Shown here: positions 1 to 6,869 of the stretch, in pieces
How positions within the stretch are numbered: the stretch's first letter is position 1
Layout: each line of letters begins with the position of its first letter
The notes under the pieces: generated by a model
What the model was told of the DNA's origin: nothing
What the model saw: the letters and a program-made list of their open reading frames with translations, nothing else
The model's database searches: none
Translations under genes and position numbers: made by a program
Assembly (NCBI GenBank): GCA_003166055.1
Contig: PMWR01000281.1
Location: 1 to 10,914, forward strand
From: Acidobacteriaceae bacterium
GTDB taxonomy: Bacteria > Acidobacteriota > Terriglobia > Terriglobales > Acidobacteriaceae
Length of the DNA stretch: 10,914 nucleotides
Direction of reading: 5' to 3'

Positions 1-149
1 CTAGGGAGCCGGACTGCCTTCGCGGCCCTGGAGACGATGCGCGGTTTGGATTCCATCGCGGGCGAAGAGCCAAGGCATTCAGTATTTATGGACTTACTCC
101 TGCTTTTGTCTGAATTGAGCTTGCATTTCGGGCACTGCGGGTTGAAACT

Positions 150-170
150 TTGATCGTCGGACCCGATCAA
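150..170. repeat. 7-bp inverted repeat
   Basis: TTGATCG (150-156) and CGATCAA (164-170) pair around a 7-base spacer. The repeat sits 11 bp before the stronger 182-219 stem-loop, so the two may form a tandem hairpin leader. Taken alone, a repeat this short could be chance. Confidence 0.35.
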
Positions 171-181
171 GACTTATCTCG

Positions 182-219
182 TCAGGCTTAGCGGGGAATG
201 GGGTAGACGCTAAGCCTGA
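182..219. repeat. 12-bp perfect inverted repeat (stem-loop)
   Basis: TCAGGCTTAGCG (182-193) pairs perfectly with CGCTAAGCCTGA (208-219) around a 14-base, G-rich loop. No T-run follows on either strand, so it is not a canonical intrinsic terminator. It lies about 40 bp upstream of the start codon at 261, which suits either a structured 5' leader or an operator for a dimeric regulator. It could also be the end of an upstream transcript. The pairing is certain; the role is unknown. Confidence 0.6.
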
Positions 220-260
220 GTGGATCGACGCGCATTGTTCTTCTCGGCAAGGGAGGGCGA

Positions 261-1022
261 ATGTTTTTCCTATTTGACAGAATTATCGACATTTTTGCGA
301 TTGTTGCCGGCATTTTGACGGCCGTTGCCCTGCGTGGTCTACCCGGGAACCTGGATGTGGGGTTTTGCGTCGCTTACACGGTCGAGGTCCTGGGCCAAGC
401 TCTGGCTAACAGGAAAGCCAGGGTCTTTCCACCTTCACGACCCTGGTCGAGAATCCTGTTGGTGCACGCGGGCTTTCTGGTCGCGGTGGTGGCGATTGCG
501 CGTGTCGGGCTATTCCTGATGCCAGTACATTTTGGTACGGCAGCTCATCCAGGCAAGCAGTTCAACTGGGGCCTCGTGTTGGTGCTCGGCGCGACCTTTG
601 TTCTGGCTTACAAAGAGGAGCGGCTGCTGTTTCGCAAGCCGAGAACGAAATCTTCCTCGGCGACGGCGCTGTCCGACGGCTTTGAGCCGATGGCCGAGCA
701 GGTTGCAGTTCCCTTCACGCCAGCGGTTGCGATGCCTGCCGCGCCGGAAGTTGCAACCGCGCCGCTCTTCGAACAGCCTGCCCAACCGGCTCCCGTCGCA
801 GAGGAACCAACTGTTGGCGGCTCCATTTCCGCGGGTGTCTATTCCGCCGCCGAATCCGATGAGAACGAGGCCTTCCTCTTGTACATGCACCAGAAGGAAC
901 GCGAATTTCGCAAGCCGGGAGTCACGGTCAAGGAAGAATATGAGCATTGGCGTGCCCATCGCGCGGCCATGCTGAGCGGCATTCCGCAGAAGAAGCCGAA
1001 GGGCCTAAGATTATTCCGGTAA
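261..1022 (+). CDS. Membrane protein of unknown function with a Pro/Ala-rich linker
   Basis: I do not recognise a family. The 253-residue protein has hydrophobic segments at about residues 8-26, 64-87 and 103-117, with a weaker one near 31-48, so three or four membrane passes are likely. A Lys/Arg-rich stretch (118-130) then suggests that the following part is cytoplasmic. Residues 140-184 are low-complexity, rich in Pro, Ala, Val and Glu, and look like a disordered linker. The C-terminal 50 residues are charged and probably helical (YMHQKEREFRKPG, then EEYEHWRAHR) and end in a basic tail. The ATG at 261 has a strong Shine-Dalgarno sequence (AGGGAGG, 250-256) four bases upstream. The stop lies inside the 3' end of the convergent kinase gene, a 12-bp overlap. 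The coding call is well supported; the function is unknown. Confidence 0.75.
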   Translation: MFFLFDRIIDIFAIVAGILTAVALRGLPGNLDVGFCVAYTVEVLGQALANRKARVFPPSRPWSRILLVHAGFLVAVVAIARVGLFLMPVHFGTAAHPGKQFNWGLVLVLGATFVLAYKEERLLFRKPRTKSSSATALSDGFEPMAEQVAVPFTPAVAMPAAPEVATAPLFEQPAQPAPVAEEPTVGGSISAGVYSAAESDENEAFLLYMHQKEREFRKPGVTVKEEYEHWRAHRAAMLSGIPQKKPKGLRLFR

Positions 1023-2309
1023 ATTCGCCGGGATCTCGATTGACACCTTGGTGCCGCGGCCTGGATTGCTAACGACGGTAAAGCTCGCCTGGTTGCCGTA
1101 GAGGACTTCAAGGCGCTCCTGCACATTTTTCATGCCGATGCCGGCTCCTGTGCGGCGCAGCGCGGAGACGGGGCGGTTGCCCATGCCGACGCCGTCGTCG
1201 GCCACTTCAATGAGCACGCGATCGCCGTCGAGGCGGCTGCGGAGTGTTACGGTGCCGCCGTTGAGGCGCGGTTCAAGACCGTGCTTGATGCTGTTTTCAA
1301 TCAGCGGTTGTAGAAGAATACTGGGCACCAGAACGCCCAGCGTGCGCGGATCGATGTCCTTTTCGACACGCAGCTTTTCGACGCCGAAACGCACGACTTC
1401 GATGTCGAGGTAGTCGTCGGTAAAGCTGAGTTCCTCGCTCAAGGGAACGTAGGTGTCGTGGTCTTTGAGCAGGGCACGGAGAATGTTGGCGAGCTTGACG
1501 GTCATCTCGCGCGCCAGTTCGGGCTTCATGCGAACCAGCGAGGCGATAGAGTTGAGCGTGTTGAAGAGGAAGTGAGGGTTGATCTGGCGCTGCAAGGCGT
1601 CGAGGCGGGCTTCGAGCAGCAGGCGCTTTTGTTCTTCGAGCTTGAGTTCTATGCGCAGGGTATTCCAAACCTTAAGCGCGATGCCAACGACGATGGGCGC
1701 GCAGAGCCATACCAGCAACTGCAGCCACCATGGACCGGCGAGCAGCGCAAACAGCCGCGGCGGATGCGCATAGGACTGCGCCAGCCAGCAACGGCACGCC
1801 TCGAGGGCGACGATGATAAACAGCATCAGGAACTGGGGATCGATGCGCGGCTGACGCAGGATGCGGCGAACCCAACGGTAAAGGCTGAGGTCAATGAACG
1901 GCGTGAAGGACCAGATCTCTTCTTTGCCGGCGAAGCGGCCGAGCATGCCGGCTACCAGGCCCAGAGCCAGGTTGAAGGGGAGCGCCAGGTATTCGTGATG
2001 GTGGACGGCGGGCAGCGACAGGACAGCGCCGCCCAGCATGGCCCAGCCGGGGCCAATCAGCAGGCCGAGGAGAATTACCGTTTCAAAGGAAATGTCGGCG
2101 GCCAGGAAGTTGGGGACGGCAGTGCGAATCCAGACGCCTAGCGTGAGCGGCACGACGATGAACGCGAGCAGGGCGAGGGTCTGGTTGGAGGTGCGATGTT
2201 CGGCAAAGAAGAGCCGGCGGAAGGTGGTGACGCGCGCGAGCACGCTGGCTACCGAGGCGATCACGCCCATTTTGACCAGCAGCGTGATCCATATGAGGTT
2301 GACGGTCAC
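1011..2309 (-). CDS. LytS/YpdA-family sensor histidine kinase
   Basis: This is a membrane-bound sensor kinase of the LytS type, which normally phosphorylates a LytTR-family response regulator. Of its 432 residues, about 1-215 are hydrophobic with several predicted membrane spans and resemble the 5TM-Lyt sensory domain. A short helix (about 218-240) leads into the His_kinase H-box QINPHFLFNTLN, whose phospho-accepting histidine is H246. The ATPase domain follows, with N-box LQPLIENSIKHG (333-344, N339), G1 box DDGVGM (371-376) and G2 box GAGIGMKN (388-395), all intact. The start is GTG at 2309, with only a weak ribosome site; the next in-frame ATG (codon 14) would cut into the first membrane helix. 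No LytTR regulator lies beside it: the neighbours are a convergent membrane protein and divergent ribA, so it appears orphan within this window. The ligand cannot be read from the sequence. Confidence 0.92.
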   Translation of the reverse strand: MTVNLIWITLLVKMGVIASVASVLARVTTFRRLFFAEHRTSNQTLALLAFIVVPLTLGVWIRTAVPNFLAADISFETVILLGLLIGPGWAMLGGAVLSLPAVHHHEYLALPFNLALGLVAGMLGRFAGKEEIWSFTPFIDLSLYRWVRRILRQPRIDPQFLMLFIIVALEACRCWLAQSYAHPPRLFALLAGPWWLQLLVWLCAPIVVGIALKVWNTLRIELKLEEQKRLLLEARLDALQRQINPHFLFNTLNSIASLVRMKPELAREMTVKLANILRALLKDHDTYVPLSEELSFTDDYLDIEVVRFGVEKLRVEKDIDPRTLGVLVPSILLQPLIENSIKHGLEPRLNGGTVTLRSRLDGDRVLIEVADDGVGMGNRPVSALRRTGAGIGMKNVQERLEVLYGNQASFTVVSNPGRGTKVSIEIPANLPE

Positions 2310-2331
2310 GTATCCAGCGTACAGCAGAAGA

Positions 2332-2394
2332 CAGTTGTCAGTTGTAAGTTGTCAGTGGTTAGTGGCTAGTGGTTAGTGGTCAGCTCTCAGCTTC
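2332..2394. repeat. Degenerate heptamer tandem array (YAGTKGT-type)
   Basis: Nine consecutive 7-bp units read CAGTTGT, CAGTTGT, AAGTTGT, CAGTGGT, TAGTGGC, TAGTGGT, TAGTGGT, CAGCTCT, CAGCTTC, and keep phase throughout. The array begins 22 bp upstream of the kinase GTG start. It resembles the degenerate heptanucleotide STRR arrays known from heterocystous cyanobacteria; similar stretches are, as far as I recall, common between acidobacterial genes. A 7-bp period gives spurious open frames that read as repeated seven-residue peptides, which are not real proteins. Confidence 0.75.
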
Positions 2395-2419
2395 AGGCGG
2401 CTAGTAGGCGTGGGGTTCT

Positions 2420-2461
2420 ATTCCCTATTCCCTATTCCCTGATCTCTGACCCCTGATCTCT
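2420..2461. repeat. Second heptamer tandem array (ATTCCCT-type)
   Basis: Six in-phase 7-bp units read ATTCCCT three times without error (2420-2440), then GATCTCT, GACCCCT and GATCTCT. The last part also forms a 12-bp exact direct repeat, CCCTGATCTCTG, at 2437-2448 and 2451-2462. The array ends 26 bp before the ribA start codon. Its unit differs from that of the 2332-2394 array, but the period is the same. The two arrays are separated by about 25 bp of ordinary sequence. Confidence 0.75.
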
Positions 2462-2475
2462 GGGCACGACCTCTG

Positions 2476-2481
2476 TAGAAT
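2476..2481 (+). promoter_or_regulatory. Candidate -10 element of ribA (possible leaderless start)
   Basis: TAGAAT matches the sigma-70 -10 consensus at five of six positions and ends six bases before the ribA ATG at 2488. Transcription starting at the usual distance would begin at or next to the A of that ATG. No Shine-Dalgarno sequence precedes the start codon, which fits a leaderless mRNA. No good -35 hexamer is visible; that position falls inside the heptamer array. Confidence 0.35.
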
Positions 2482-2487
2482 GGGGTT

Positions 2488-3156
2488 ATGGGATTTTTGA
2501 AGGTAAGCAAAATCGCCGAGGCGGATTTTCCCACGCGATGGGGGGCGTTCCGCATCCTGGGCTTTGAGGGCCTGCTTCCGGCGGTACGGCCCTGCTGCGA
2601 GCAGAGCGCGCGGGAAGGCGGACGCGTGGAGGGTCTGGTCGCGCTGGTGATGGGCGACATTCACACGACGACGCCGCTGGTGAGGATCCACTCGCAATGC
2701 CTGACCGGAGATGTTTTTGGGTCGCTGCGCTGCGACTGCCGTTTGCAGCTCGAGCTGGCGTTGGGCAGGATTGGCGAGGCAGGGGCCGGGATACTGCTTT
2801 ACGAGCAGCAGGAGGGCCGCGGGATCGGGCTCATGGCCAAATTAAAAGCCTACGAGTTGCAGGACCAGGGGATGGATACTGTGGAAGCCAACGTGGAGTT
2901 GGGATTTGCCGCCGACTGCCGAGCGTACGAGCTGCCTGCCGAGGTGTTGAAGTTGCTCGGCGTGTCCGCAGTGAAGCTGATGACCAACAATCCGGAAAAG
3001 GTGGCGGCGCTTGAGTCGGCGGGGATTGCGGTCGTAGAGCGGGTTTCGGCCGAGGTTGCGACGCAGGACACGTTTGCCGGCTACTTGAAGACCAAGCACG
3101 AGAAGATGGGGCACATTCAGGACAACGCTGAAAACACACAACTCATCGATATTTGA
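2488..3156 (+). CDS. ribA: GTP cyclohydrolase II
   Basis: RibA catalyses the first committed step of riboflavin synthesis in the cytoplasm: it opens GTP to 2,5-diamino-6-ribosylamino-4(3H)-pyrimidinone 5'-phosphate, releasing formate and pyrophosphate. The signature RIHSQCLTGDVFGSLRCDC (66-84) supplies the three zinc ligands C71, C82 and C84 at the same spacing as in the E. coli enzyme. EQQEGRGIGL (106-115), Y122, DTVEAN (130-135), D143 and R145 (in LGFAADCR) and LMTNNPEK (164-171) match the GTP-binding and catalytic positions by alignment from memory. At 222 residues it is a monofunctional enzyme with no RibB domain fused, slightly longer than the E. coli protein because of a short insertion near residues 33-47. 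No other riboflavin gene adjoins it. There is no visible FMN riboswitch upstream, and the spacer is taken up by heptamer arrays. Confidence 0.95.
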   Translation: MGFLKVSKIAEADFPTRWGAFRILGFEGLLPAVRPCCEQSAREGGRVEGLVALVMGDIHTTTPLVRIHSQCLTGDVFGSLRCDCRLQLELALGRIGEAGAGILLYEQQEGRGIGLMAKLKAYELQDQGMDTVEANVELGFAADCRAYELPAEVLKLLGVSAVKLMTNNPEKVAALESAGIAVVERVSAEVATQDTFAGYLKTKHEKMGHIQDNAENTQLIDI

Positions 3157-3165
3157 GTCGAGAAT

Positions 3166-3179
3166 GACGTTGGAACGTC
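3166..3179. terminator. Short palindrome between convergent ribA and pgaD
   Basis: GACGTT-GG-AACGTC is a perfect inverted repeat in the 51-bp gap between the ribA and pgaD stop codons. As a hairpin it would have a five-pair stem and a four-base loop. No T-run follows on either strand, so at best it is a weak bidirectional terminator. It is the only candidate I see for ending the pga transcript. Confidence 0.2.
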
Positions 3180-3207
3180 GGATGGAAGGCCATTGCCGGG
3201 GCAGGAT

Positions 3208-3678
3208 TTATTCAGCCGCTGCATCTTCCTTTTTATCGGCTCCTTCGGCAACAACACGAATCAGAGTTCCGGCATCATCGAAGTACATAGAGAGACGCCG
3301 CTCCTGCAATAGTAAGGACAAGGTGGCGGCATCGTTCACGCCAAATGCCTTTCCGACATCCGGATGAGGAATGGCGTTTGAGCCGAGCCGTCTTGATTTC
3401 CCGGCAAAGCGTCTGCGGTTGTAACCGGCCCAGTTTCGTACAATCGCGTCGCACGCCAGCACAATCAGGATCATCAACAGCAAAGTGGATTGGTCGGGCA
3501 CGCGCACCTTATAAATGGAATCGAGATGTATGCCAAAGATCCACAGAATGACGGCCAGGGCCGGCAGCCATAAATAACCCCACATGGCCCACGCACCGAG
3601 AGTAAGCGTGATTGACGTAAGTTGCTGGGTCCACACCTGCCTCTCTGGATGCGAAATGATAGGCCTCTCAGCGCGCAT
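3208..3678 (-). CDS. pgaD: PNAG synthesis inner-membrane subunit PgaD
   Basis: PgaD is the small partner of PgaC. In E. coli the two form the inner-membrane PNAG synthase, and c-di-GMP binding stabilises the pair. From the ATG at 3678 the protein has 156 residues, against roughly 137 in E. coli. It has two membrane helices (about 22-50 and 64-80), then the basic segment RNWAGYNRRRF, corresponding to the ALYNKLRF region of E. coli PgaD, and near the end RLSMYFDDAGTLIRVV, which parallels RMSVHFTSQGQIKMVV. I chose this ATG because it forms a TGATG overlap with the pgaC stop and has GGGGGA (3691-3686) seven bases upstream. A GTG at 3708 would add ten residues but lies within pgaC. The acidic C-terminal tail is unconserved. 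Identification rests on the context plus these motifs. Confidence 0.85.
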   Translation of the reverse strand: MRAERPIISHPERQVWTQQLTSITLTLGAWAMWGYLWLPALAVILWIFGIHLDSIYKVRVPDQSTLLLMILIVLACDAIVRNWAGYNRRRFAGKSRRLGSNAIPHPDVGKAFGVNDAATLSLLLQERRLSMYFDDAGTLIRVVAEGADKKEDAAAE

Positions 3679-4919
3679 CAGCGTATCCCCCGGTCTGGAC
3701 TTTCCCACACCGCCCGCGTACCACGCCGTTTCAAGAGTGCCTTGGGCACAGCGACCACGGTTGTCAGCATGCCGATGATCCAGTATGCGACTGGGTACCA
3801 GATAATCCAGAAGAATTGCCTGCCAACTCCATCTTCATAACGGCGATCGATAATCACGCTAACGAGAAACTGGAAGATGCAAGTCGTCCCGAGAATCGCG
3901 CCGCACCAGGTGGGGAGCGGCCCTGGTATGCGCATCCAGGGAGGTAGGTAAACGAAAGTGCCGAGCAGACCAAGGATAAGAATCGCAAGCATGACGTAGG
4001 ACCAGATCACGCTCAGCAAATACTCGATGAGGACGGGCCACATGGTCCTGGTGCGCCAGCTCAGTAAATTGTTCAAATACCGCTGTGTGACTTCTACGCC
4101 GCCCTGTGCCCAGCGCAGGCGCTGCTTCCACAATCCTCTGATCGTCTCGGGCATGAGTATCCAGCACAAGGCATTGGGCTCATAGCGAATTTCCCAATTG
4201 TCCATTTGCAGGCGCCAACTGACATCAATGTCTTCCGTCACCATATCCGTGTTCCAGTAGGCCACGTGATGCAAAGCGGAACGACGGAAACCGACAATCA
4301 CTCCGGACACGGTAAAGACGCGCCCATAGATGCGTTGTGCGCGTTTGATGAGACCGATGATGGAAGAGAATTCGCCTACCTGCAAGCGCCCAAGCAAGCT
4401 GGAGCGGTTGCGGATGCGCGGATTTCCGGTAACGGCGCCGACGCGCGGCCCGCTGAGGAAGTGCGACATGAGCCAGCGAGTTGCGTAACGATCAAGCAGC
4501 GCATCGCCGTCGATGCAGATCAGGAATTCGCTGTTTGCCGCCAAGGCGGCCATGCGCTGTCCCATGGCCTTGCCTTGATTTTCAGGAAAGTGAATCACGC
4601 GCAACTGGGGATAAACGTTTGTCAATTCGTCAAGGATGCGGCCAGTATTGTCGCGGCTGCCATCGTTGACTGCGATGATCTCGAAGTCGGGATAGTCCTG
4701 TGCCGCAAGGTATTCCAAAGTATCGCGTACGTTTTCCTCTTCGTTGTGGCATGGCACAACCAATGTGGCCTTGGGCCAGTGCTCCAGTTTCGGCGGATCG
4801 GTTCGAAGGGGCGCATTGCGCTCGCGCCGAAGATAATAATTGACGGCGCCGAAGATCCAGAACCATGCCATGGTGAGCGGATAGTAGAAGGCAAAAGCAA
4901 GAAGCATCCTGGCAACCAT
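3678..4919 (-). CDS. pgaC: PNAG synthase glycosyltransferase PgaC (GT2)
   Basis: This family 2 processive glycosyltransferase polymerises UDP-GlcNAc into beta-1,6-linked poly-GlcNAc on the cytoplasmic face and moves the chain across the inner membrane with PgaD. Catalytic motifs are intact: NDGS (85-88), CIDGDA (135-140), VTEDID (227-232) and QRLRW (266-270). GNPRIRNRS, GEFSSIIGLIKR and CWILMPET match E. coli PgaC almost exactly, as does the terminal SPDRGI. There is one N-terminal membrane helix (about 8-28) and three after the catalytic domain (about 296-324, 336-357 and 368-391). At 413 residues it is about 28 shorter than E. coli PgaC, all of it at the N-terminus, where the first of two helices is missing. 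The upstream in-frame codons are TGA (the pgaB stop) and CTT, so it cannot start earlier. AAGG (4929-4926) lies six bases before the ATG. Confidence 0.96.
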   Translation of the reverse strand: MVARMLLAFAFYYPLTMAWFWIFGAVNYYLRRERNAPLRTDPPKLEHWPKATLVVPCHNEEENVRDTLEYLAAQDYPDFEIIAVNDGSRDNTGRILDELTNVYPQLRVIHFPENQGKAMGQRMAALAANSEFLICIDGDALLDRYATRWLMSHFLSGPRVGAVTGNPRIRNRSSLLGRLQVGEFSSIIGLIKRAQRIYGRVFTVSGVIVGFRRSALHHVAYWNTDMVTEDIDVSWRLQMDNWEIRYEPNALCWILMPETIRGLWKQRLRWAQGGVEVTQRYLNNLLSWRTRTMWPVLIEYLLSVIWSYVMLAILILGLLGTFVYLPPWMRIPGPLPTWCGAILGTTCIFQFLVSVIIDRRYEDGVGRQFFWIIWYPVAYWIIGMLTTVVAVPKALLKRRGTRAVWESPDRGIR

Positions 4920-4922
4920 AAG

Positions 4923-6869
4923 TCACCTTGCTCCTTCTACGCGCAGCGGCAAATATTCGGACGTGGAGAAATCCAGCCGCAAGACTTTCAAGGTTGGATG
5001 ATCTTTTAGAAAATCGTCAGGGTAGTATGCCAGGTTGCGCACGCCGGCGCCCTCAAGAAGATGCATTTGGCGCGCGATTTCTTCAGTCGGTATCGGCCGC
5101 TCGGGAGCGTTCCAGTTTACAGTTTGCAGTTCGAATACGGTGCGATCAAGCCCGTTGGAAGCAGCCACTCTTGCAGCCAGCTTAAGCAACCACCGATGCG
5201 GATTTTTTGCTTGCTCCATCTGCGGCATGGCCATCAATGCGACTTCATCGTAAGCGGACAAGAAGGCAGGCAGCGATTGCGCAAACCAACGTTCGCTTGT
5301 CGGGTTGAGCACCGGTTCGGCAAACAGGTTTCGCGCGGTCTTGATCTCCGGACGCCATTGTTGCACACGCTGTTTCAGCTCGTTGGTTAGCACAATCAAT
5401 GCTTGTGTGCGCAGCGGGCCCGGGGGAGGGGCCTGAGCGCCCAGATCATCGGTATCCCGCAAGACGGCGTCGTCATGAAAGAGGATGCCGTTGATGGGTG
5501 CGGATCGCGCCATGTCCTCATACAGGCTGCCAATCATCGCGCGCGTTTCGGGAAGAAACGGATTGAGCCGTACCGGTTTCTCCGGCTTGATTCCAGGCCG
5601 AGGATGAATCTCCAAACGTGCCCGTTGCTCAGCATCCGGCAGGCGCCAGGCAAGTACGGGCATCCACGCATACACGTCGACACCACAGCGCGTGCGCAGT
5701 TGCCAGGCCACACGCGAAAGCAGATCGGCTCTCATGGGCAAGAGATGATTGGGGAAATACACCGCCGCGGCGGAATCGTCGCCGCCGGGGTCGGCAAATG
5801 CCTGCAGCCATACCTGGGTAGGCCCCAAGGCCTTGATGCGATCGAGCAAGAGGCCAAGATTGCGCTCCTGCTGCGCAGGGTCCGGGTCGTAAACGTAGTC
5901 AAGGTCAACCTGAACCGCGCGAATGGCGCTCTTTGTGTCGGGGTTTCGGAGTTCCGATGCAAGATCTCCGACAGAGGCGTTGGAAGTCATCACGATGCGC
6001 GAAATGGCCTCGATGCCAGCCGCGATGGCATCCGAGTTCTCACCCAGGGTAAAAGTCACGGGCATGCCCAGAGATGCGGCGATGGAATCGCTGACTTTTG
6101 TGTACTCGCCGTAAGGCCACATCACAGCGCGTGGCGCACGGCCAAGTTCAGCGCGGATTTCATCGCGGCTATGGGTCAAGTCGGCGCGCACGCGTTCCGC
6201 ATATTCATCATCCGTCTCATAGGTGTGCGTTGACGGATTATATGCATGTACTGCGATCGCCGGGATCAGGTTTCCTTGCGGATTGGCAAGAATACCGCGG
6301 TGCTGATCATAGGTGTGGGAAGCAATTTCGACCAGACCGCTGTTCTGCATTTCGCGTAACTGATCCCAGGTGGCGAAGTCATCCGGAAAAAATGGGTGCG
6401 AACCGTTGTCGACTTTGCCGCCAGCAGGCAAATCGATCCAAGCGCCTACAACAGCCATGACCGCCGGATAGTTGTAGGCCTTCAAAAGCGGGAACACTTT
6501 GGTGTAGGCGCTGCGCAGTCCATCGTCAAAGGTCAACAGGACTGCTTTACCCGGCAACGTTCCATGTCCGATGCGCGCATCGATCAACTGCTGCAGGCTG
6601 ATGACGTGATAACCATGCGACGCCAGCCAATCAAAATGAGCGGCCAGGTTGCGCGTGCTGGTCGTGTATTGCTCCGGATCAAGAGAGGCGCCAACACCCT
6701 GCGGGACAATCGCGGACGATCCGGCAAGGGGGCCATTCTGGACTAAGGCGCCACCGACATCGTCCCGTACGTCGTGGTAACAAATAACGACAACGTTCCC
6801 GGAAACATCCGCGGGGGAAGCGACGGCGCATGGAAGCAGCAAAGCCAGGAATACCGGGAGATATTTCAT
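4923..6869 (-). CDS. pgaB: PNAG N-deacetylase / glycoside hydrolase PgaB
   Basis: PgaB partly de-N-acetylates PNAG in the periplasm, which is needed for export through PgaA; its C-terminal GH153 domain cleaves the partly deacetylated polymer. The N-terminal polysaccharide deacetylase domain (about 25-310) has TFDDG (113-117, D115 and D116), the metal-binding histidines H185 and H190 in SHTYDQH, and WPYGEY (251-256). The C-terminal domain (about 315-640) contains VQVDLDYVYDPD and GILFHDDA (461-468), with acidic residues D466 and D467 at the expected catalytic region. The 648 residues compare with 672 in E. coli. The leader (MKYLPVFLALLLPCAVASPA) looks like a Sec signal. Its only cysteine, C14, follows proline and lacks a proper lipobox, so the protein may be soluble in the periplasm, unlike the E. 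coli outer-membrane lipoprotein. The ATG overlaps the pgaA stop as ATGA. Confidence 0.95.
   Translation of the reverse strand: MKYLPVFLALLLPCAVASPADVSGNVVVICYHDVRDDVGGALVQNGPLAGSSAIVPQGVGASLDPEQYTTSTRNLAAHFDWLASHGYHVISLQQLIDARIGHGTLPGKAVLLTFDDGLRSAYTKVFPLLKAYNYPAVMAVVGAWIDLPAGGKVDNGSHPFFPDDFATWDQLREMQNSGLVEIASHTYDQHRGILANPQGNLIPAIAVHAYNPSTHTYETDDEYAERVRADLTHSRDEIRAELGRAPRAVMWPYGEYTKVSDSIAASLGMPVTFTLGENSDAIAAGIEAISRIVMTSNASVGDLASELRNPDTKSAIRAVQVDLDYVYDPDPAQQERNLGLLLDRIKALGPTQVWLQAFADPGGDDSAAAVYFPNHLLPMRADLLSRVAWQLRTRCGVDVYAWMPVLAWRLPDAEQRARLEIHPRPGIKPEKPVRLNPFLPETRAMIGSLYEDMARSAPINGILFHDDAVLRDTDDLGAQAPPPGPLRTQALIVLTNELKQRVQQWRPEIKTARNLFAEPVLNPTSERWFAQSLPAFLSAYDEVALMAMPQMEQAKNPHRWLLKLAARVAASNGLDRTVFELQTVNWNAPERPIPTEEIARQMHLLEGAGVRNLAYYPDDFLKDHPTLKVLRLDFSTSEYLPLRVEGAR

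Larger units (their letters stand above)
1..260. other. Non-coding or unassigned 5' edge of the window
   Basis: I find no gene I can support here. One + frame is open from base 1 to a TGA at 151-153, but its translation is Leu-rich near the end and resembles nothing I recognise. A minus-strand ATG at 56-54 opens a reading frame that runs off the left edge (starting MESKPRIVSR) and has no ribosome binding site, so it could be the start of a divergent gene or chance. The clear structure is two inverted repeats at 150-170 and 182-219. A good Shine-Dalgarno sequence, AGGGAGG at 250-256, serves the gene that starts at 261. Confidence 0.5.

Noticed and set aside
510..959. 149-codon minus-strand open frame inside the first membrane-protein gene
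   Set aside because: The + strand frame has a strong ribosome site and clear membrane helices; this frame is Arg- and Gly-rich with no features.
1458..2141. Long + strand open frame of 227 codons opposite the kinase gene
   Set aside because: It lies antisense to well-supported catalytic motifs, its product is unusually rich in Gln, Glu and Gly with no recognisable domain, and such shadows are common in high-GC DNA.
2332..2461. CRISPR array
   Set aside because: The units are 7 bp, contiguous and degenerate; there are no 20-50 bp repeats with unique spacers and no cas genes.
2310..2487. FMN riboswitch upstream of ribA
   Set aside because: None of the conserved RFN sequence blocks are visible. 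The region consists of heptamer arrays, and the candidate promoter leaves no leader.
4206..6233. Two long + strand open frames (267 and 276 codons) opposite pgaC and pgaB
   Set aside because: Both are antisense to motif-rich conserved genes, with no ribosome site or recognised product.
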